Shown in pieces: positions 48,060 to 56,407 of a stretch of DNA of 59,744 bases (positions are counted from its first letter, which is position 1; each line of letters starts with the position of its first letter). The notes beneath the pieces are model-generated. The model did no database searches and was not told the DNA's origin. It saw nothing but the letters and a program-made list of their open reading frames with translations. The stretch is taken from positions 1 to 59,744 of the forward strand of contig NZ_JALJYC010000018.1 in assembly GCF_024170405.1 (NCBI RefSeq), read 5' to 3'. The translations under genes were made by a program, and so were the position numbers. Source of the DNA: Neisseria perflava. GTDB lineage: Bacteria; Pseudomonadota; Gammaproteobacteria; Burkholderiales; Neisseriaceae.

Positions 48060-48722
48060 TTATTTTCCCTGCATCTTCGCCATGCCCAATACAACCGCCT
48101 GCCCTTCCAATTCCGTTTCAAATTCCGACAGTGGGTGTACCCCCGCCATGCGCTTAACCAACACCAAACCGTACACCGCCGCGCATTGCGGCCACCAGCG
48201 GTCTCCGGCTTTTTCCAAAAAGCCCCAAAAGCGTATGGCGGCAGCCGAGTCAAAAGGCGGCACATACGCCATAAATTGACCGTATTCAATCTGCAAACCC
48301 AATCCCGCCGCCTGCTTCCGAATCTGAGACACGCTGCGACAACGGCCTTTTTCCGGCAAGCGTTTACCGTCAAACCAACGGCTCAAATGCCACAGCGATA
48401 CCGGATTAAAGCCCGTCAGCAGCAAACACCCTTCCGGTTTCAATACCCGCGCCGCTTCCGCCAATACCCCGTCCGGCCAACCGGCATACTCATGCGTATG
48501 CGGCAAAATCAGTGCGTCCAGCGATTGCGTGTCCCACGCCATCTGTTCCGCCTCCATGCGGACATCCTCCGGCACGCCAATCACGTTTTCAGACGGCCTC
48601 AACCAACTGCCGCCCATTTTCGCCGTTACCACACCGGCCCTGTCCGGCGCATAGCGGGTAAAAAACTGCTCTTCCTGTGCCGCCGTGTAACGCCCGATGG
48701 CCGTCTGCACAAACCATTCTTC
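48060..48722 (-). CDS. YafS-like SAM-dependent methyltransferase
   Basis: Of about 220 residues (start MEEWFVQTAIGRYT, 48722). Motif I is weak; LDALILPHTHEY, the ARVLKPEGCLLLTGFNPVS stretch and SLWHLSRWFDGKRL match YafS, a methyltransferase beside mltD, rnhA and dnaQ in many proteobacteria. Here mltD follows divergently, so the neighbourhood is partly kept. The substrate is not known. A DUS near 48588 encodes residues of the SAM domain. Region 48723-48915 is the shared divergent promoter with mltD and shows TATATT at about 48892. Confidence 0.8.
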   Translation of the reverse strand, partial: EEWFVQTAIGRYTAAQEEQFFTRYAPDRAGVVTAKMGGSWLRPSENVIGVPEDVRMEAEQMAWDTQSLDALILPHTHEYAGWPDGVLAEAARVLKPEGCLLLTGFNPVSLWHLSRWFDGKRLPEKGRCRSVSQIRKQAAGLGLQIEYGQFMAYVPPFDSAAAIRFWGFLEKAGDRWWPQCAAVYGLVLVKRMAGVHPLSEFETELEGQAVVLGMAKMQGK

Positions 48723-48915
48723 CATTTTCTCCCCTTCTTGCCTATTTTCAGACGGCATAGCCACTTCTAATACAGAGATTATACCTGCTGCCGCCGTTTC
48801 AGCAGTAAAACGACAGTAAAAGTAAAAACTTTCCTCTGCGGCTTGACGGTTATCCGCCCAGACAGTACCATCTGATAGATTAAATTTATCCCTATATTAC
48901 TGATTATTATTCACT

Positions 48916-51177
48916 ATGGCAAAACTGAAAACCATTGCTCTGACCCTTTCCGGCGTTTCTGCCTTATCCTGCGCCGCCCATGCGCAGGCGGCAAGCGCCA
49001 CGCCCAACCAAGTCGGCATGGCCATGATGCGCCTGAACTCAGCCATTCTCGATCAAGCCAAATCCCAAGTATTCGGTTCCGGCAGCCTGTGGGCATCTTT
49101 GAGCCGTGATTTCCGCATGAACGAGGTCAACCCCGAAATCGTGCGCAGCCACGAAGCCAAATTTGCCGCCAACAGCGCCTATTTCGACCGTACCATCAAC
49201 CGCAGCAAACCCTATATGTACCATATTGCCAATGAAGTGAAAAAACGCAATATGCCTGCCGAAATCGCGCTGCTGCCGTTTATCGAAAGCGCGTTTGTCA
49301 CCAAAGCCAAATCCCATGTCGGCGCCTCAGGCTTATGGCAGTTTATGCCCGCCACCGGCCGCCACTATGGCCTGGAAAAAACCGCGCTGTATGACGGCCG
49401 TCACGACGTTTACGCCGCTACCGACGCCGCGCTCAATTACCTCGAATACCTACACGGTCTGTTCGGCGACTGGTCTTTGGCATTAGCCGCCTACAACTGG
49501 GGCGAAGGCAATGTCGGCCGCGCCGTCAACCGCGCCCGTGCGCAAGGTTTGGAGCCGACTTACGAAAACCTGCGTATGCCGAACGAAACCCGTAATTACG
49601 TGCCCAAATTACTGGCTGTGCGTAATATCGTTGCCAATCCGCAAGCTTTCGGCATGAATGTCAGCGACATCAGCAACCAGCCTTATTTCAAAGTGGTTGA
49701 CTTGGACAAACCCATCGACCAAAGCGCCATTACCCGTTTGGCCGGTATCAGCGAAAGCGAATTTTTGGCCTTAAACCCTGCCTTTAACGCGCCGGTATTT
49801 GTGCCTAAATACAACCGCAAGCTGCTGCTGCCCGTCAGCGCCGCAACGACGTTTGAAAAAAACTACCGCAACGCCAAACCCGAAACCCTGCTGTCATGGG
49901 ACGTGTACACCACTTACGGCAACACCAGTCTGAGCAGCATTGCCGCCGAAACCGGCATGAGCGTGGCTGAAATCAAACGCTTAAACAGCATCAGCAGCAA
50001 TACCCTGTCCGCCGGACGCAGCATTTTGGTAGCCAAAAACAGTATCGGTAGCAGCAACCCGATGACAAACTTTATCGACACCGACAACACGCCGGATACT
50101 TACCGCTCGGACATGCCGGAAATGGCGCCTATCCAAGTGGCAAAAGTAAGCAGCCGTCAGGTTGCGGTAAACAGCAGCCCGGTTCTGCCTAAAAACGCAG
50201 TGCAAACCGACTTTGTCAATTTGAGCCAAAACAACCGTGCGCCCATGCCGACTGCGGCTGACTATGTCGCAACGGCAAAAACAGCTGCAATTCCGGTTCA
50301 GACGGCCAAAGCCGATACGCCAACAAATTTGGCAGCCCGCAACCAAACCACCGATTTTGTCCGCAATACCCAGTTGGCAACTCCGGCCGTACAGACTGCT
50401 GCCGCCAAACCGGTTGAAATCAATATCGCTTCTACTGCCGTCCAAACACCCGCAGCGGAAAGCATTGCGCAACGTATTGAAAACCGCCAAGCAGCGGAAA
50501 AATCCTCCATCAGCCTGGCTTCAGGCCTGATTCAGGAAACGCCCTCCGCCACTGCTGCCGCACCGCAAGCAGAAGCGAAAGCAGCGCCGGTTGATATTGC
50601 CATCAGCCAACCCCTGCCCCTGCCGACCCAAAGTAAAGCGGTTGACGATAGCGCGACTGATTCGCTGATGTCTTTGGTGGAAGATTCGACCGCCCGCTTA
50701 AACGCCGCCGAAACCGTACGCGCCACCGTCGCGCAGGCTGATGCCAGAGAAGCCGCCGCCAAAGCGCGTGCCGAACGGATTGCGGAAAACCGCGCCAAAC
50801 AGCAGCAACGAGCCGAAGCCCGCCTTGCCCGCAACAGCCAGCCTGCCGCCGCACCGGTTGCCAACGGCATGCACCGTGTGGCAGACGGCGATACGCTGTT
50901 TAACATCGCCCAGCGCTACAACCTGAGCGTGGCCGATTTGATTACCGCCAATAATATCCGTGGCAACAACATCCGTACCGGACAGGTACTGAAAGTAACC
51001 GCCGCCGCACCGAACAAACAAAGCTCAATCCGCAATGTTTCCTATACCGTGCGCAAAGGCGATACTTTGAATACCATTGCCAACCGTTTCCATCTTGATG
51101 TCAACGACATCCGCCGCTGGAATCAAAACACCCGCACCGTTACGCCGGGTCAGCGCCTGAAACTGATGGGCAGCTAA
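48916..51177 (+). CDS. mltD: Membrane-bound lytic murein transglycosylase D with LysM repeats
   Basis: Cleaves peptidoglycan glycan strands with formation of anhydromuramic ends. The signal peptide is about residues 1-25 (AHAQA). The SLT domain has catalytic E124 in LPFIESAF, then SHVGASGLWQFMPATGRHYGL and LAAYNWGEGNVGRAVNRA. Three LysM modules follow: about 325-372, 653-697 and 711-752. Between the first and second is a linker of nearly 280 residues rich in Ala, Gln, Thr and Pro. At 753 residues it is much longer than E. coli MltD (about 450). I see no typical lipobox cysteine. A terminator follows. Confidence 0.9.
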   Translation: MAKLKTIALTLSGVSALSCAAHAQAASATPNQVGMAMMRLNSAILDQAKSQVFGSGSLWASLSRDFRMNEVNPEIVRSHEAKFAANSAYFDRTINRSKPYMYHIANEVKKRNMPAEIALLPFIESAFVTKAKSHVGASGLWQFMPATGRHYGLEKTALYDGRHDVYAATDAALNYLEYLHGLFGDWSLALAAYNWGEGNVGRAVNRARAQGLEPTYENLRMPNETRNYVPKLLAVRNIVANPQAFGMNVSDISNQPYFKVVDLDKPIDQSAITRLAGISESEFLALNPAFNAPVFVPKYNRKLLLPVSAATTFEKNYRNAKPETLLSWDVYTTYGNTSLSSIAAETGMSVAEIKRLNSISSNTLSAGRSILVAKNSIGSSNPMTNFIDTDNTPDTYRSDMPEMAPIQVAKVSSRQVAVNSSPVLPKNAVQTDFVNLSQNNRAPMPTAADYVATAKTAAIPVQTAKADTPTNLAARNQTTDFVRNTQLATPAVQTAAAKPVEINIASTAVQTPAAESIAQRIENRQAAEKSSISLASGLIQETPSATAAAPQAEAKAAPVDIAISQPLPLPTQSKAVDDSATDSLMSLVEDSTARLNAAETVRATVAQADAREAAAKARAERIAENRAKQQQRAEARLARNSQPAAAPVANGMHRVADGDTLFNIAQRYNLSVADLITANNIRGNNIRTGQVLKVTAAAPNKQSSIRNVSYTVRKGDTLNTIANRFHLDVNDIRRWNQNTRTVTPGQRLKLMGS

Positions 51178-51190
51178 CGGATTGTTAAAT

Positions 51191-51229
51191 AAAAAGCGTA
51201 CCCATGAATAGCGTGGGTACGCTTTTTTT
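51191..51229 (+). terminator. Intrinsic terminator of mltD
   Basis: 14-bp perfect stem AAAAAGCGTACCCA and its complement with a T7 run. Confidence 0.9.
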
Positions 51230-51266
51230 ATCAAGCCTCCTCATAATAAGGATGGCTTGGAACAAC

Positions 51267-51316
51267 AAAGGCCGTCTGAAAACAGCGTTCTAACACTCTG
51301 TTTTCAGACGGCCTTT
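51267..51316. terminator. Inverted DUS pair between mltD and rhlE
   Basis: 19-bp perfect stem AAAGGCCGTCTGAAAACAG and its complement. It abuts the Correia-like element. Confidence 0.75.
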
Positions 51317-51422
51317 TATAGTCGTTTCACTTTAGCTTGATACAGCGTTGCTGCGCCTTGCCGTACTATCTGTACTGTCTGCGGCTTGCTGCCTTGTCTC
51401 AAACTAAATTGAAACGACTATA
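51317..51422. mobile_element. Correia-like repeat element (106 bp)
   Basis: Ends TATAGTCGTTTCA and TGAAACGACTATA are inverted repeats starting with TA. The interior, on the minus strand CAGACAGTACAGATAGTACGG and then CAAGGCGCAGCAACGC, matches the core of the short form of Correia (NEMIS/CREE) elements. The usual outer TATAGTGGATTA is replaced by TATAGTCGTTTC. It ends 21 bases past the rhlE stop. Confidence 0.85.
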
Positions 51423-51443
51423 CTTATTCATTAACAGCGTGAA

Positions 51444-52889
51444 TTAACCGCGTTTGGGCGCACGGTTGGGTTTGGCGTAGCCACCTTTACCACCGAAATC
51501 GCCGCCAGTTTTGCGCTTGCCTTTAAAACCGTCGCCGGATTTTTTGAAGCCTTCTGATTTGAAACCGTCAGATTTGAAGCCTTCGGATTTTTTAAAGCCT
51601 TCGCCTTTCGCTTTACCGCCGAAACCGCCCTCGCTGCGTTTGCCGCCGAATTTTTTGTCACCAAACTTACGGTCACGGTCGCCGTAGCCACCTTTTCCGC
51701 CCCAGCCGCCTTTGCCTTTGGGTTTGCCGCCCGTGCTCTTGCGTTTACGGGTAGGTTCCATCCCTTCAATGGTCACTTCGTTCAACTTGCGGTCGATGTA
51801 TTTTTCAATTTTGTGTACTTTGATGTACTCGTTCACTTCGGCAAAAGTAATCGCAATACCGGTACGACCGGCGCGACCGGTGCGGCCGATACGGTGCACA
51901 TAGTCTTCCGCCTGTTTGGGCAGGTCGTAGTTGATGACATGGGTAATGGTCGGCACGTCGATACCGCGAGCAGCTACATCGGTAGCCACCAGAATTTTGC
52001 AACGGCCTTTGCGCAAATCCATCAACGTGCGGTTACGCCAGCCTTGCGGCATATCGCCGTGCAAACAGTTGGCAGCAAAGCCTTTTTCGTACAACTCGTC
52101 GGCCAACACTTCGGTCATGGCTTTAGTGGAGGTAAAAATCACACATTGGTCGATATTGGCATCGCGCAGGATATGGTCGAGCAGGCGGTTTTTATGGCGC
52201 ATATCGTCGCAATACAGCAGCTGCTCTTCGATTTTGCCTTGGTCGTCCACACGTTCTACTTCGATGACTTCAGGATTTTTGGTCAGTTTACGCGCCAGCT
52301 TGCCGACGGCACCGTCCCAAGTGGCAGAGAACAGCAGGGTTTGACGGTCTTCCGGCGTGGCGGCAACGATGGTTTCGATGTCGTCGATAAAGCCCATGTC
52401 CAGCATACGGTCGGCTTCGTCCAGAATCAGCACTTCCAAGCGGTCAAAATCCACTTTGCCGCTGTTCATCAAGTCCATCAAACGACCCGGGGTCGCCACC
52501 ACCAAATCAACCGGTTTGCTCAAGGCGCGGGTTTGATAACCGAACGATGCACCGCCGACAATGCTGACGGTGCGGAACCATTTCATGTTTTGCGCGTAGG
52601 TCAGCGCATTTTTTTCCACCTGCGCCGCCAATTCGCGGGTCGGGGTCAGCACCAGCGCACGCGGGCCTTTACCGTTTTTTTCGCTGCGGCGGGTCAGACG
52701 TTGCAGAGTCGGCAGCAGAAACGCAGCGGTTTTACCCGAGCCGGTTTGTGCCGAAGCCATAATATCGCGGCCTTCCAAGGCCAAGGGAATGGATTGTGCC
52801 TGCACCGGCGTCGGGCTTTCGTAGCCCGCACTTTGCAAAGCAGACAGAATGTTTTTATCGAGGTTTAAATCAGTGAATTTGATAGACAT
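51444..52889 (-). CDS. rhlE: DEAD-box ATP-dependent RNA helicase RhlE
   Basis: Unwinds RNA in ribosome assembly and decay. The start MSIKFTDLNLDKNILSAL (52889) is conserved; codons upstream to 53075 are not. Of about 481 residues: Q motif (GYESPTPVQAQSIP), motif I AQTGSGKTAAF, Ia PTRELAAQ, DEAD in LDEADRMLD, SAT, and motif VI HRIGRTGRAGRTG. The tail (from about 385) is basic, Gly-rich, and contains four near-repeats of (K)SxGFK. A 354-base leader without a gene precedes it (52890-53243), with two single uptake sequences. Confidence 0.92.
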   Translation of the reverse strand: MSIKFTDLNLDKNILSALQSAGYESPTPVQAQSIPLALEGRDIMASAQTGSGKTAAFLLPTLQRLTRRSEKNGKGPRALVLTPTRELAAQVEKNALTYAQNMKWFRTVSIVGGASFGYQTRALSKPVDLVVATPGRLMDLMNSGKVDFDRLEVLILDEADRMLDMGFIDDIETIVAATPEDRQTLLFSATWDGAVGKLARKLTKNPEVIEVERVDDQGKIEEQLLYCDDMRHKNRLLDHILRDANIDQCVIFTSTKAMTEVLADELYEKGFAANCLHGDMPQGWRNRTLMDLRKGRCKILVATDVAARGIDVPTITHVINYDLPKQAEDYVHRIGRTGRAGRTGIAITFAEVNEYIKVHKIEKYIDRKLNEVTIEGMEPTRKRKSTGGKPKGKGGWGGKGGYGDRDRKFGDKKFGGKRSEGGFGGKAKGEGFKKSEGFKSDGFKSEGFKKSGDGFKGKRKTGGDFGGKGGYAKPNRAPKRG

Positions 52890-53243
52890 GGTTATCCTGA
52901 GGACACAACAACACAATCCGCCCGAACATTTCAGACGGCCTGAAGCAAGAATACGTAACGGAGAATGCGGCGCAAAGGCCGTCTGAAAGTTACACGGTTG
53001 TCGCAAGCAATTTGGCTTGTGGTTACATCGACGACAACCTGCACACATACGCTTGGGAATCGAAATCCCAGCCACACAAGAGAAACGCGCCCGAAGAAAA
53101 ATCGGCGGTTAATAGGTTTGAAGACGATGGCTTCATAAAAATAAAGACGAAAGGCGGATGATATAGATTGAGCGGCAAACGGTCAAGCGAGGCGGCGTTA
53201 ATTACGGTAAAATGACACTTTTACCGTGCAGGCCGTCGACACC
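52890..53243. promoter_or_regulatory. Divergent rhlE / rlmK-like promoter region
   Basis: 354 bases. Single DUS copies at about 52929 and 52975. TAAAAT near 53208 could be the -10 of the + gene. No gene is recognised. The length would allow a long regulated leader on rhlE. Confidence 0.45.
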
Positions 53244-54188
53244 ATGACCGACATTACCCCGTTTGCCAACCGTTTGGGCAAAAACATCAAACACCTGATG
53301 AAATGGGCTAAGCGCAACAACATCGAAGCGTGGCGCATTTACGACCGCGACATTCCGCAATTTCCTTTTGCCGTGGATGTTTACGGCGACAAAATCCACT
53401 TGCAGGAATACGATACCGGATGGCTGATGCAGCCGGAAGAATACGAAGCATGGCTGGGCGAAGTGTTGGAAGCCATCGGCTTTGTGACCGGATTTACCCC
53501 CGAACACATCCACCTCAAGCGCCGAGAACGGCAAAAAGGCGTGCAGCAATACGAAAAAACCGGTAAGGTCGGCGAAGATTTTGTAGTATGCGAACACGGG
53601 CGCAAGTTTTGGGTTAACCTCGACAAATACTTGGATACCGGCCTGTTTCTCGACCACCGCAATACGCGCAAAAAAGTCGGCGAAACGGCGGCGGGCAAGC
53701 GTTTTTTAAATCTGTTTTCCTATACCGGCAGCTTTACCGTTTATGCGGCCACAGGCAGCGCCGTCAGTAGCGAAACGGTAGATTTATCCAACACTTATCT
53801 GGACTGGGCGCGGCGCAATTTCGAACTCAACGGCATGGATACGGCGCAACATCAAATCGTGCGCGCCGATGTGTTCCAATACTTGCAGGCCGCCGCCGAG
53901 GAAGGCAAAAAATTCGATCTGATTGTGATGGATCCGCCCAGCTTCTCCAACAGCAAAAAAATGCTGGATATTCTCGACATCCAGCGTGACCAGTTGAAAT
54001 TGATTCAAGGCGCGATGAACCTGCTCTCTTCAGACGGCCTGTTGTATTTTTCCAATAATTTGCGTAGTTTCGTCTTGGATGAAGCCGTTGGCGAACGCTT
54101 TGCCGTTAAGGACATTTCCAAGCAATCCGTGCCCGATGATTTCCGCAATAAGAAGATTCATCAGTGTTGGGAAATCCGGCATAAATAA
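53244..54188 (+). CDS. RlmK-like 23S rRNA methyltransferase
   Basis: The start MTDITPFANRLGKNIKHLMKW (53244) is set by homology to the C-terminal half of E. coli RlmKL, which makes m7G2069: FANRLxKNxKxxxKWA, YDRDIPQFPFAVDVYGD and FLDHRNTRKKVGE. SAM motif I is LNLFSYTGSFTVYAA and the catalytic loop VMDPPSFSNSKKM. About 314 residues, so this is the free-standing form; RlmL would be elsewhere. A DUS near 54030 encodes SSDGLLYF. Confidence 0.83.
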   Translation: MTDITPFANRLGKNIKHLMKWAKRNNIEAWRIYDRDIPQFPFAVDVYGDKIHLQEYDTGWLMQPEEYEAWLGEVLEAIGFVTGFTPEHIHLKRRERQKGVQQYEKTGKVGEDFVVCEHGRKFWVNLDKYLDTGLFLDHRNTRKKVGETAAGKRFLNLFSYTGSFTVYAATGSAVSSETVDLSNTYLDWARRNFELNGMDTAQHQIVRADVFQYLQAAAEEGKKFDLIVMDPPSFSNSKKMLDILDIQRDQLKLIQGAMNLLSSDGLLYFSNNLRSFVLDEAVGERFAVKDISKQSVPDDFRNKKIHQCWEIRHK

Positions 54189-54253
54189 ACGGCATGATAT
54201 GCAACTGATTCTGTAACAAAAAGAATTTCGCTCTCCCTGATGGGAGAGATGAG

Positions 54254-54300
54254 GCCGTCTGAAAACCATGCCAATAAGCATATTTTCAGACGGCTTTTTT
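54254..54300 (+). terminator. Paired-DUS terminator of the rlmK-like gene
   Basis: 12-bp perfect stem GCCGTCTGAAAA and its complement followed by T6. Confidence 0.85.
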
Positions 54301-54388
54301 ACTTTTTAAAAGTATTAATATACTCAAAAATAAATCACACAACCTCTCTTTCTTAAAGTACAATCGTATTTATTTTACAAGGTACATG

Positions 54389-55903
54389 ATGAGTACACTG
54401 AAAGAGCGCCTGATTGAAGCAAGAACGGCCAAGAGCCTGAGTCAGGCCAAATTAAGCAAACTGGCCGGCGTATCGCAATCGGCCATCGCTGCTATTGAAT
54501 CGGGTAGAAACAAAAAGCCGACGAATATCGCCGTTATTTCCAGCATTTTAGGCGTTTCCCCTTTGTGGTTGGAAACCGGACAGGGCGAGATGTACGCTCA
54601 AGCGCCCGCCCCGGCCGAAATACCCGTCGGCAACGACAATGCTGCTGATACAACCGATGATTTAACCGAATCCCGTTTAGGACAACCCATGGAACGCTTT
54701 AACAAATCCCACAAACTCGACCACGTCTGCTACGACATCCGCGGCTCGGTGCATAAAGAAGCCCTGCGCTTGGAGGAAGACGGCCATAAAATTTTGAAAC
54801 TCAATATCGGCAACCCCGCCCCTTTCGGCTTTGAAGCACCCGATGAAATTTTGGTGGACGTTATCCGCAACCTGCCGACTTCGCAAGGCTACTGCGATTC
54901 CAAAGGCCTGTATTCGGCGCGAAAAGCGATTGTGCACTACTATCAGACCAAAGGCCTGCGCGACATCAGCGTCGATGATGTGTATATCGGCAATGGCGTT
55001 TCCGAGCTGATTACCATGTCCATGCAGGCGCTGTTAAACGACGGCGACGAAATCCTGATTCCCGCGCCCGATTACCCGCTGTGGACGGCGGCAGCAACGC
55101 TGGCCGGCGGTAATGTGAAGCATTATCTGTGCGACGAAGCCAACGATTGGTTTCCCAATCTAGCAGATATGGAAGCCAAAATCACGCCGAAAACCAAAGC
55201 CATTGTGGTGATTAACCCTAATAACCCTACCGGCACGGTGTACAGCAAAGAAATCCTGTTGGAAATTGCGGAATTGGCGCGCAAACACGGCCTGATGATT
55301 TTTGCCGACGAAATTTACGACAAAATTCTGTATGACGGTGCCGTCCACCACCACATTGCCGCCCTCGCCCCCGATTTGCTGACCGTCACTTTCAACGGCC
55401 TCTCTAAATCCTACCGCGTGGCCGGTTTCCGCCAAGGCTGGATGTTGCTCAGCGGCCCGAAGCAGCACGCCAAAGGCTATATCGAAGGCTTGGACATGCT
55501 CGCTTCCATGCGCCTGTGCGCCACCACCCCCATGCAGCACGCCATTCAGACGGCCTTGGGCGGCTATCAGAGCATTAACGAATTTATCCTGCCCGGCGGC
55601 CGCCTCTTGGAGCAGCGCAACAAGGCGCATGAAATGCTGACGCAAATCCCCGGTATCAGCTGCGTCAAACCGATGGGGGCGCTGTATATGTTCCCGAAAA
55701 TCGACACGGAAATGTACAACATCCATGACGACATGAAATTCGTTTACGATTTGCTGGTGCAAGAGAAAGTCTTGCTGGTACACGGCTCCGGCTTCAACTG
55801 GGTCAAACCCGACCACTTTCGTATCGTAACCCTGCCGTATGTGCATCAAATCGAAGAAGCGATGGCGAAACTGGAACGGTTCTTGAAAAGCTACCGCCAA
55901 TAA
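54389..55903 (+). CDS. alaA: HTH (XRE)-alanine aminotransferase AlaA fusion
   Basis: Two proteins in one frame of 504 residues. Residues 1-66 are an XRE helix-turn-helix (LSQAKLSKLAGVSQSAIAAIESGR) of the kind in phage repressors, ending SPLWLETGQGEMY. A linker of about 34 Ala/Asp/Asn-rich residues follows. Residues 101-504 align closely with full-length E. coli AlaA: YDIRGSVHKEALRLEEDG, LNIGNPAPFGFEAPDEI, the PLP lysine at about 340 in FNGLSKSYRVAG, and HFRIVTLP. M101 (ATG 54689) marks the usual AlaA start. AlaA makes alanine from pyruvate and glutamate. The HTH could give DNA binding, perhaps sensing PLP or substrate; that is inference. The second of two ATGs (54386, 54389) fits the AAGG site better. 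Confidence 0.9.
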   Translation: MSTLKERLIEARTAKSLSQAKLSKLAGVSQSAIAAIESGRNKKPTNIAVISSILGVSPLWLETGQGEMYAQAPAPAEIPVGNDNAADTTDDLTESRLGQPMERFNKSHKLDHVCYDIRGSVHKEALRLEEDGHKILKLNIGNPAPFGFEAPDEILVDVIRNLPTSQGYCDSKGLYSARKAIVHYYQTKGLRDISVDDVYIGNGVSELITMSMQALLNDGDEILIPAPDYPLWTAAATLAGGNVKHYLCDEANDWFPNLADMEAKITPKTKAIVVINPNNPTGTVYSKEILLEIAELARKHGLMIFADEIYDKILYDGAVHHHIAALAPDLLTVTFNGLSKSYRVAGFRQGWMLLSGPKQHAKGYIEGLDMLASMRLCATTPMQHAIQTALGGYQSINEFILPGGRLLEQRNKAHEMLTQIPGISCVKPMGALYMFPKIDTEMYNIHDDMKFVYDLLVQEKVLLVHGSGFNWVKPDHFRIVTLPYVHQIEEAMAKLERFLKSYRQ

Positions 55904-55906
55904 TCC

Positions 55907-56072
55907 TTAGAACCTGTATTCATAATATTTATAGATGGATTTTTGTTGAATAATCATACGAATACAAGGCGATATTTATCCAAATCTGGACGATTGGCGT
56001 AAAAATCCAACGCGGTAGGCGTGTGATTAGGCAATAAAAAGCCGCTATCAAGATTGTGAATACAGGTTCTTA
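55907..56072. mobile_element. MITE, family A copy 2 (160 bp, TTA target duplication)
   Basis: Body 55910-56069 with TTA at both flanks (55907-55909, 56070-56072). The right arm is nearly identical to copy 1; the left arm has diverged (about a dozen differences), so the hairpin is imperfect. It begins six bases after the alaA stop. Confidence 0.82.
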
Positions 56073-56084
56073 AGCCCATCAAGC

Positions 56085-56120
56085 GCAGGCCGTCTGAAAA
56101 TTTATTTTCAGACGGCCTGC
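56085..56120. terminator. Convergent DUS terminator
   Basis: 16-bp perfect stem GCAGGCCGTCTGAAAA and its complement around four bases, just past the tautomerase stop and downstream of alaA and the MITE. Confidence 0.75.
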
Positions 56121-56122
56121 AT

Positions 56123-56332
56123 TTATTCTTTCTCTTCCCGCCGCGCGGTCACGCTCCGTCCGCCTATGCCCCAATTATCCATCTCCACTTCGTCGATAAT
56201 GACGATGGTCGTTTCCGGATTTTTATTTAACACGCGGGACAATAATTCAGTGATGCCCTGAATCAACTCCGCTTTCTGCTCTGCCGTCGGCGCTTCCCGA
56301 CCGCCAGTAACTTTGATATTGACATAAGGCAT
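56123..56332 (-). CDS. 4-oxalocrotonate tautomerase family protein
   Basis: A small enzyme using an N-terminal proline as a base. After Met removal Pro1 is exposed (MPYVNIKVTGG), so the start is fixed at 56332 despite an open frame back to 56383. Of 69 residues, ending RSVTARREEKE; Arg in REAPTAEQK and IIDEVEMDNWGIGG match 4-OT/DmpI-type proteins. No meta-cleavage pathway genes are nearby, so the substrate is unknown. It lies downstream of aspA behind a terminator. Confidence 0.85.
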   Translation of the reverse strand: MPYVNIKVTGGREAPTAEQKAELIQGITELLSRVLNKNPETTIVIIDEVEMDNWGIGGRSVTARREEKE

Positions 56333-56355
56333 TTCGATTCCTTTCCGTAAACAAA

Positions 56356-56402
56356 AGGCCGTCTGAAACCCGTATTCAGCCAAATCGGATTTCAGACGGC
56401 CT
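56356..56402 (-). terminator. Paired-DUS terminator of aspA
   Basis: 13-bp perfect stem AGGCCGTCTGAAA and its complement, six bases past the aspA stop and 24 bases upstream of the tautomerase start. Confidence 0.7.
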
Positions 56403-56407
56403 CAACA

